This document shows positions 14,384-18,819 of a DNA stretch of 18,819 nt, piece by piece. Where the stretch lies: contig DASXCV010000068.1 of assembly GCA_036491015.1 (NCBI GenBank), forward strand, positions 1 through 18,819, written 5' to 3'. Both the position numbers and the translations under genes were made by a program. Under the pieces are notes generated by a model. The model made no database searches and had not been told where the DNA came from. It saw only the letters and a list, made by a program, of their open reading frames with translations. Numbering within the stretch: position 1 is the first letter of the stretch; every line of letters starts with the position of its first letter. Source of the DNA: JAICJR01 sp036491015. Its GTDB lineage: Bacteria > Actinomycetota > Thermoleophilia > Solirubrobacterales > Thermoleophilaceae.

Positions 14384-14955
14384 TGCGGCGCTGGACCACA
14401 TCTCTCGTGTTGGCGGGCGTGATCCTCGCGGCCGTGGCCGTCGTGCTGGCGGGCTGCGGCGGCCAGAAGCGCACGATCCCGACCCACAGCGGCCAGTCCT
14501 TTCTGAACCAGCTCGACAAGATCGGCGAGCAGTTCGACAACGGGTCGTGCAGCGGCGCGCAGGACAAGGTGGCGTCCCTGGCGAGCCAGGTGCGTCAGCT
14601 GCCGAGCTCCGTCGACGCGGAGGTCAAGCGCAACCTGCAGGCCGGCGTGGCGCGCCTCGCGGTGCTCGTGAGCAGGAACTGCCAGCGGGCAACGCCCACC
14701 AACACCACGCCCACCACCGTCCCGACCGTGACCGTGCCCACCACCACCGTGCCCACCACCACGGTCCCCGCCACTCCGACCGGACCGACCGGGCCGACCA
14801 CGACGCCCACGACTCCCACCACCACCCCCACGAGCCCGGGCGGCACCACCGGTCCGGGCAACGGCGGGGGCGGCGGTGTGACGGTGCCGGGCACCGGGGC
14901 CGGCGGAGCCGGGGACAATTCGGGCGGCGACAGCGGCCAAGGCGGTGGCGGATGA
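14383..14955 (+). CDS. Putative lipoprotein with Pro/Thr/Gly-rich tail
   Basis: The 190-residue protein is not a recognised family. It has a lipoprotein signal (MRRWTTSLVLAGVILAAVAV, lipobox LAGC with the lipidated cysteine at 25). A helical region of about 35-105 with two cysteines (SCSGAQ and NCQRA) follows, then a low-complexity tail of Thr/Pro/Val repeats and finally Gly/Ser. The soluble part may be a small all-helical domain (FLNQLDKIGEQFDNGSCSGA); Pro/Thr tails commonly span the cell wall. The ATG overlaps the phosphoesterase stop (TGATG), with a weak AGGGGCGAG Shine-Dalgarno. The last 4 bases overlap the kinase start (ATGA), so the three genes should be co-expressed. A sensor or input partner for the kinase is a reasonable guess from position only. 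Confidence 0.75.
   Translation: MRRWTTSLVLAGVILAAVAVVLAGCGGQKRTIPTHSGQSFLNQLDKIGEQFDNGSCSGAQDKVASLASQVRQLPSSVDAEVKRNLQAGVARLAVLVSRNCQRATPTNTTPTTVPTVTVPTTTVPTTTVPATPTGPTGPTTTPTTPTTTPTSPGGTTGPGNGGGGGVTVPGTGAGGAGDNSGGDSGQGGGG
14734..14763 (+). repeat. 15-bp tandem repeat coding VPTTT
   Basis: Two copies of GTGCCCACCACCAC followed by C or G lie head to tail in the lipoprotein's Pro/Thr tail. It is a local coding repeat that could expand or contract; the flanking Pro/Thr stretch is degenerate repeat of the same type. Confidence 0.6.
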
Positions 14956-16145
14956 GCACGCCCCAGGAGGTCGCGGGCCGCTACCGGCTCGACAGCCGGC
15001 TCGGCGCGGGCGGGATGTCGACCGTGTTCATGGCGCTCGACACGGTGCTCGAGCGGCAGGTGGCGGTGAAGCTGCTGGCCGAGCACCTCGCGGACGATGA
15101 GGCCTTCGTCGCGCGCTTCAGGCGCGAGGCCGTGGCCGCCGCGCGGCTCCAGCACCCGAACGTCGTGCAGGTGTTCGACTCGGGCCTCGACGAGGCGTCG
15201 GACCGGCACTACATCGTCATGGAGTACGTCGACGGGCCGTCGTGCGCGGACCTGATCCGCGACCAGGGCGTGCTCGACATCGAGCAGGCCGTGAACATCG
15301 TGCGCGATGCCTGCCACGGCCTCGACTACGCGCACCGCGCCGGCGTCGTGCACCGCGACGTGAAGCCGGGCAACCTCCTGATTTCGAAGGACACGGGCGC
15401 GGCCAAGCTGGCGGACTTCGGGATCGCCAAGGCCGCCGAGCAGACGCGCATCACCCAGGCGGGCTCAGTGCTGGGCACCGCTGCGTACCTCTCGCCCGAG
15501 CAGGCCACCGGCGCCGAGTCCACGCCCGCGTCGGACATCTATTCGCTCGGCGTGTGCGCCTACCAGTTCCTGTCCGGGCGGCTGCCGCACGAGTACGGCT
15601 CGCTCACCGAGCTCGCCCTGAAGCAGCAGAACGACGCCGTCGAGCCGATCCGCAGCTACCGCCCGGAGGTGCCGGAGACGCTCGACCGCGCGATCCGCGT
15701 GTGCCTCGTCCGCGAGCCGGAGGCCCGCTACGCGTCGGCGCTCGACATGGCCGAGGCCATGCAGGCCGGCCTGCGCGGCGACGAGAGCGCGATGACTCAG
15801 GTGCTCGAGCGCACCTCGATGCTCGACGCCGCCGACACCGACGCGACGCAGGCGATGCCGCGCACGCGCATGGAGCCGTTGCCGCCGCGCACCGGGCAGA
15901 TGGAGCAGGTACCCCCACGCGTGGCGGAGCGTCAGCGGGCGCGCGAGCAGCGGCCGGCCAAGAAGAAGGGCCGCGCGCGGGGTTTGCGCCGGCTCGTGAT
16001 CGCGCTTGCGGTGATCCTCGCGGTCATCGCCGTGGTCCTGATCCTCACGAACGGCGGCGGGGGCAACAAGGGCCCGGTCAACTCAGGCGACGTTCACGGC
16101 CAGATCAACGGCCTCAAGCAGCTGATCGAAGATAACGAGAAGTAG
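14952..16145 (+). CDS. Membrane serine/threonine protein kinase (Hanks type)
   Basis: The 397-residue protein has an N-terminal kinase domain (about 11-270): glycine loop LGAGGMSTVF at 17-26, the VAVK lysine K40, HRDVKPGN at 134-141, DFG at 155-157, SPEQ at 181-184 and SDIYSLG at 194-200. All catalytic residues are present, so it should be active. A Thr/Pro-rich linker follows (TSMLDAADTDATQAMPRTR, likely phosphosites), then a basic stretch, one membrane helix (about 348-366) and only about 30 residues outside (GGGGNKGPVNSGDVHGQ and onward). It has no PASTA or other sensor domain, unlike PknB. The ATG overlaps the lipoprotein stop by 4 bases. The target and input are unknown; the lipoprotein is a candidate partner by position. 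Confidence 0.94.
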   Translation: MSTPQEVAGRYRLDSRLGAGGMSTVFMALDTVLERQVAVKLLAEHLADDEAFVARFRREAVAAARLQHPNVVQVFDSGLDEASDRHYIVMEYVDGPSCADLIRDQGVLDIEQAVNIVRDACHGLDYAHRAGVVHRDVKPGNLLISKDTGAAKLADFGIAKAAEQTRITQAGSVLGTAAYLSPEQATGAESTPASDIYSLGVCAYQFLSGRLPHEYGSLTELALKQQNDAVEPIRSYRPEVPETLDRAIRVCLVREPEARYASALDMAEAMQAGLRGDESAMTQVLERTSMLDAADTDATQAMPRTRMEPLPPRTGQMEQVPPRVAERQRAREQRPAKKKGRARGLRRLVIALAVILAVIAVVLILTNGGGGNKGPVNSGDVHGQINGLKQLIEDNEK

Positions 16146-16175
16146 CTCGCGTAAACGCCCCCACTGGACGTAGCA

Positions 16176-16210
16176 TTGGTCACAACCTCGCCGTCTGGCC
16201 CATTGGCGAG
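16176..16210 (+). promoter_or_regulatory. Inverted repeat and possible promoter before the membrane protein gene
   Basis: In the 91-bp gap after the kinase, CTCGCC (16187-16192) and GGCGAG (16205-16210) form an inverted repeat. A weak TTGGTC (16176-16181) with GCCCAT (16198-16203) 16 bp later loosely recalls the TTGAC/TCCCAT promoters of the secreted-protein genes. It could be an operator-promoter or a structured leader; the evidence is thin. Confidence 0.25.
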
Positions 16211-16236
16211 AGCCCCCAACTCAGTGAGGTAAGCGA

Positions 16237-16833
16237 ATGGATTTCCGGCAGATACGCGGTGGCCTTCGAATCGCGGCAATCGGCGCCGTCCTGCTGTTCA
16301 TCTTCCTGTTCTTCTTCGACTGGTACACGATCGGCGGCACGCTCGGCGCCCTCGTCGAGAGGGCCGGCGTGAGCAAGCCGACCGTCAACGGCTGGCACGG
16401 CCACTCGATCCTGCGCTGGTTCATGCTGCTCACGATCATCGGGACCGTGACGCTCGCCTACCTGGCGGCCGCGGGCCGCAAGCTGTCGATGGCGGTGTCC
16501 CCGACCGCGATTCTCACGGCGCTCTCCGGCGTTACGGCGATCTGCCTTGCGTACCGCGTGATCATCAACAACCCCGGGCCGGACAGCGTGATCACCACGA
16601 AGATCGGCGCCTGGCTCGGCCTGATCAGCATCATCACGGTGGCCGTCGGCGGCTTCCTCGCGATGAGGGAGGAAGGCGTGTCGTTCAGCGACGCCGGCGA
16701 CCAGGTTCGCGACGCGATGAGCGGCATGTCGAAGCCGGAGGCCGCGGCGCCCGCGTCCGCGCCGGCCGAGCCGGCCGCGCCCGTCGAGGAGCCCGCGGCT
16801 ACCGAGGAGCCACCGGCAGCCAGCCCCGCCTAG
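16237..16833 (+). CDS. Four-helix membrane protein of unknown function
   Basis: The 198-residue protein is not recognised. Four hydrophobic segments lie near residues 9-30 (with a striking LLFIFLFFF core), 57-78, 84-108 and 121-141. The loop between helices 1 and 2 (GGTLGALVERAGVSKPTVNG) is the longest. The last 35 residues are Pro/Ala/Glu-rich and probably disordered (EAAAPASAPAEPAAPVEEPA). A GAGG Shine-Dalgarno 6 bp before the ATG supports the start. It lies 91 bp after the kinase on the same strand and could be read from the same transcript or from its own weak promoter. The stop codon TAG overlaps the tgt stop on the other strand within CTAG. No function can be assigned. Confidence 0.8.
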   Translation: MDFRQIRGGLRIAAIGAVLLFIFLFFFDWYTIGGTLGALVERAGVSKPTVNGWHGHSILRWFMLLTIIGTVTLAYLAAAGRKLSMAVSPTAILTALSGVTAICLAYRVIINNPGPDSVITTKIGAWLGLISIITVAVGGFLAMREEGVSFSDAGDQVRDAMSGMSKPEAAAPASAPAEPAAPVEEPAATEEPPAASPA

Positions 16834-18002
16834 ACCGGACCGTTCCCGGCGAGCACGGCCGCCGAGTAGGCGGCCAGCTCGCCGCGAGCGATCGCCTCGC
16901 GGATCTGCTGCATCAGCAGCGCCATGAAGGTGAGGTTGTGGAGGGTGATCAGGCGCGCCGCGGTGAGCTCGTTCGCGCGCGCGAGGTAGTGAAGGTAGCC
17001 GCGGGTGTGCTCGCGGCAGGCGGGACAAGGGCAGTTCGCCGCGATCGGCTCACGGCTGTCGCGCTGGTCGAGCTTCTTCAGGTCGAGTCGCCAGCGCGAC
17101 TCCGGGTCCGGCACGAGTGCGGTGCCGTGGCGGCCGAGGCGGGTTGGCGTGGCGCAGTCGAAGCTGTCGATGCCCGCCGCCACGGCGTGGAGGATGTCGT
17201 CCACGTCGCCGATCCCGAGCAGGTGACGCGGCTGCTCGTCGCGCACCGGGCGGAGCGCCCACTCCACCACCTCGTACATCTGCGCTTTCTCCTGCCCGAG
17301 CGAACCGCCCACCGCCACACCGTCGACGTCCGATGACGCCACGCGCTCCGACGATTCGATGCGCAGATCCTCGTAGACGCCGCCCTGCACGATCCCGAAC
17401 AGCAGCTGGCCCGCGGGCGCGTTCGCGCGCTGCCAGTCGATGCAGCGGTCGAGCCAGCGGTGTGTGCGCTCAGTCGAGCGGGCCGTGTATTCGCGGTCCA
17501 CGTGGAACGGCGTGCACTCGTCGAACGCGAGCGCGACGTCCGAGCCGAGCGCGGCCTGCACCTCCATCGAGGTCTCCGGGCCCATGAACTGCGGGCTGCC
17601 GTCGGCGTACGACTGAAAGCGCACGCCCTCCTCGTCGATCGAGAGGATGCGGCTCTCGCGCTGGCCGCGGCGGCCCTTGATCTCGTCCGCCACCGAGCCG
17701 TGGCCCATCGAGAACACCTGGAAGCCGCCCGAGTCCGTGATGATCGGCCGCCGCCAGGCCATGAACTCGTGCAGGCCGCCCATCTTCGCGATGTGCTCGT
17801 GCCCGGGGCGGATGAAGAGGTGGAAGGTGTTGCCGAGCACCATCTCGTAGCCGAGCTCGGCGACCTCGGAGGCGTGCAGCGACTTCACAGTCGCGCTCGT
17901 GGCCAGCGGGACGAACGCCGGCGTGCGCACCTCGCCGTGGTTCGTAACGAGAACGCCCGCTCGGGCAGAGCCGTCGCGGGCGTCGATCCTGAATGAGCTC
18001 AT
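16830..18002 (-). CDS. tgt: Queuine tRNA-ribosyltransferase (tRNA-guanine transglycosylase)
   Basis: The 390-residue enzyme swaps guanine-34 of GUN-anticodon tRNAs for the queuosine precursor preQ1. The start region SFRIDARDGSARAGVLVTNHGEVRTPAFVP matches the family. DSGGFQVF at 90-97 holds the general-base Asp, FGIVQGG lies in the base-binding region, and SFDCATPTRLGRHGTAL contains the nucleophile Asp. The zinc site is CPCPAC (three Cys) with the His in ITLHNL about 25 residues later. Length is normal. The ATG at 18002 has no Shine-Dalgarno; an 11-bp hairpin abuts it directly. It is downstream of hsp20 on the same strand with a 36-bp gap, and converges with the membrane protein gene. Confidence 0.95.
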   Translation of the reverse strand: MSSFRIDARDGSARAGVLVTNHGEVRTPAFVPLATSATVKSLHASEVAELGYEMVLGNTFHLFIRPGHEHIAKMGGLHEFMAWRRPIITDSGGFQVFSMGHGSVADEIKGRRGQRESRILSIDEEGVRFQSYADGSPQFMGPETSMEVQAALGSDVALAFDECTPFHVDREYTARSTERTHRWLDRCIDWQRANAPAGQLLFGIVQGGVYEDLRIESSERVASSDVDGVAVGGSLGQEKAQMYEVVEWALRPVRDEQPRHLLGIGDVDDILHAVAAGIDSFDCATPTRLGRHGTALVPDPESRWRLDLKKLDQRDSREPIAANCPCPACREHTRGYLHYLARANELTAARLITLHNLTFMALLMQQIREAIARGELAAYSAAVLAGNGPV

Positions 18003-18030
18003 CGCCCGCCCGAGACTATTCGGACGGGCG
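18003..18030 (-). promoter_or_regulatory. Stable hairpin abutting the tgt start codon
   Basis: CGCCCGCCCGA (18003-18013) pairs with TCGGACGGGCG (18020-18030) around a 6-nt loop. In the minus-strand RNA all 11 pairs form, with one G-U. The hairpin ends directly against the ATG, with no T-tract. It may end the hsp20 message, control access to the tgt start, or overlap a promoter. Confidence 0.5.
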
Positions 18031-18038
18031 ACGCGCGG

Positions 18039-18401
18039 TTACTCGTTGGTGTCGGAAGCCGTTCCCTCAACCGTCTTCGGCTCGCCGCCGTGCGCGCCGA
18101 TCGAGATGCGACGCGGCTTGCGCTCGGCCGGCTTGGGGATGCTCACCGCGAGCACGCCCTTGTCGAACGACGCCTTGATGCCGTCGGGATCCACGCCCTC
18201 GGGCAGGGTCAGCGAGCGGCTGAAGCGGCCGAACGAACGCTCGAGGCGGTAGAAGCCGCGCTCCTTGCGCTCCTGCTCGGTCTTGCGCTCACCCGACACG
18301 GTGAGGACGTTGTCCTGCACCTCGATCGAGACGTCGTCCTCGCCGAGACCCGGCAGGTCCGCCTTGAGGACGAACTGGTCCTCGGCCTCGACCAGATCCA
18401 T
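18039..18401 (-). CDS. Hsp20 / alpha-crystallin family small heat-shock protein, N-terminal arm missing
   Basis: The 120-residue holdase-type chaperone consists almost only of the alpha-crystallin domain (MDLVEAEDQFVLKADLPGLG to ASFDKGVLAVSIPK, about 1-90). The IXI motif is ISI at 99-101, followed by an acidic/polar tail. Usual bacterial members are about 140-160 residues with a 30-45-residue N-terminal arm before a W-x-P-x-D motif. Here the codons just before the ATG still read R-W-A-P-A in frame, but a TAG stop lies 11 codons upstream of the ATG and gpmI ends 54 bp upstream, so there is no room for an arm. No Shine-Dalgarno is visible; CTATAC (18430-18425) may be the -10. The chaperone call is firm; whether it still forms large oligomers is doubtful. 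Confidence 0.92.
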   Translation of the reverse strand: MDLVEAEDQFVLKADLPGLGEDDVSIEVQDNVLTVSGERKTEQERKERGFYRLERSFGRFSRSLTLPEGVDPDGIKASFDKGVLAVSIPKPAERKPRRISIGAHGGEPKTVEGTASDTNE

Positions 18402-18434
18402 CGCGGGCGCCCAGCGCTGAGAGCGTATAGAAAC

Positions 18435-18463
18435 CTAAGTCTGTGACTATCAGATTTACTTAG
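18435..18463. promoter_or_regulatory. AT-rich inverted repeat CTAAGT-N17-ACTTAG upstream of hsp20
   Basis: Perfect 6-bp arms (18435-18440 and 18458-18463) flank 17 bp that contain a second, inner pair TCTG/CAGA. It is one of the few AT-rich spots in the window; it overlaps the gpmI stop codon and the region where the hsp20 -35 would lie. An operator for a repressor is plausible. It does not match the HAIR or CIRCE elements I know. Confidence 0.35.
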
Positions 18464-18819
18464 CGGGCTCGAGTAGCGACTGGCCGGTCATCTCTTCCGG
18501 CTGCTTCTCCCCCAGTAGCGCCAGCACGGTCGGGGCAACGTCCGCCAGGATCCCGCCCTCGCGCAGCTCGCCGAGTTCGGCGGTCACGATCAGCGGCACC
18601 GGGTTGAGCGAGTGGGCGGTGTTGGGGCTGCCGTCGTCCTCGAGCATGTGGTCGCAGTTGCCGTGGTCGGCGGTGATCACGCAGGCGCCGCCGGACTGGT
18701 GCACCGCCTCCACCACCTCGCCGAGGCAGCCGTCGACGGTCTCGACCGCCTTCACCGCGGCCTCGATCACGCCGGTGTGGCCGACCATGTCCGGGTTCGC
18801 GAAATTGATGATCCCGAAG
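18456..18819 (-). CDS. gpmI: 2,3-bisphosphoglycerate-independent phosphoglycerate mutase, C-terminal part
   Basis: The frame is open to the window edge, so the 5' part of the gene lies beyond it; about 121 residues are seen. The visible start reads FGIINFANPDMVGHTG, then EAAVKAVETVDGCLGEVV, VITADHGNCDHML, NTAHSLNPVPLIV and DVAPTVLALLGEKQPEEMTG, the classic end of GpmI. MVGHTG and TADHGN carry metal-binding His/Asp residues of the alkaline-phosphatase-like fold. The enzyme interconverts 3- and 2-phosphoglycerate in glycolysis and gluconeogenesis with manganese. The TAA stop falls inside an inverted repeat 54 bp before hsp20; the two genes are on the same strand. Confidence 0.95.
   Translation of the reverse strand, partial: FGIINFANPDMVGHTGVIEAAVKAVETVDGCLGEVVEAVHQSGGACVITADHGNCDHMLEDDGSPNTAHSLNPVPLIVTAELGELREGGILADVAPTVLALLGEKQPEEMTGQSLLEPAK

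Noticed and set aside
14547..14951. N-terminal extension of the kinase frame into the lipoprotein gene
   Set aside because: The kinase domain starts normally at ATG 14952 with an ATGA overlap; the upstream frame is a His/Arg-rich shadow of the Pro/Thr tail.

Overview
The window is about 18.8 kb of very GC-rich, gene-dense bacterial DNA. Codon positions strongly favour G/C, so many long antisense 'shadow' frames appear. The gene content suggests an actinobacterium, plausibly of the Thermoleophilia/Solirubrobacterales type: tandem secreted TolB-like propellers ending in a short Ig-like domain, a bacterial lysyl oxidase-like protein, CAP-domain proteins with basic tails, a DUF3467 protein and a Ste24-like M48 protease. 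That placement is inference from gene style; no rRNA or other marker lies in the window. I see no mobile element, CRISPR array, tRNA or rRNA, and no gene-free stretch over 300 bases.

Region 1 (1-9961) is an envelope/secretome block. It starts with the 3' end of a CcdA-type membrane gene. Four minus-strand genes for exported proteins follow: three paralogous TolB/PD40 propellers (5620-7524, 3619-5469, 1645-3414) and a lysyl oxidase-like protein (298-1536). Each has the same type of promoter (TTGAC[A/T], 17-18 bp spacer ending in TGT, then TCSNAT). Each propeller gene ends in a hairpin with the same 10-bp stem, so the genes appear to be separate transcription units under one control signal. Upstream lie an L,D-transpeptidase and, divergently, two CAP/SCP-domain secreted paralogs. 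The two CAP genes share a sigma28-like promoter placed exactly 7 nt before their ATG, which predicts leaderless mRNAs.

Region 2 (9979-13616) is housekeeping: rlmH-argS as a tight pair, a divergent DUF3467 gene 35 bp away, and a convergent M48 protease. The ArgS lacks a recognisable HIGH signature.

Region 3 (13652-16833) is a plus-strand cluster: a calcineurin-like phosphoesterase, a lipoprotein with a Pro/Thr/Gly-rich tail and a membrane Ser/Thr kinase, all overlapping by 1-4 nt, followed by a four-helix membrane protein.

Region 4 (16830-18819) is minus-strand: tgt, a small Hsp20 whose N-terminal arm is missing, and the 3' end of gpmI, cut by the window edge.

The most promising unexplained idea is in region 1. 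A lysyl oxidase-like enzyme shares its promoter type with three secreted proteins whose lysines are concentrated in a near-identical 103-residue C-terminal domain, next to peptidoglycan and CAP proteins. Oxidative cross-linking of the cell surface is a testable hypothesis, not something the sequence proves.
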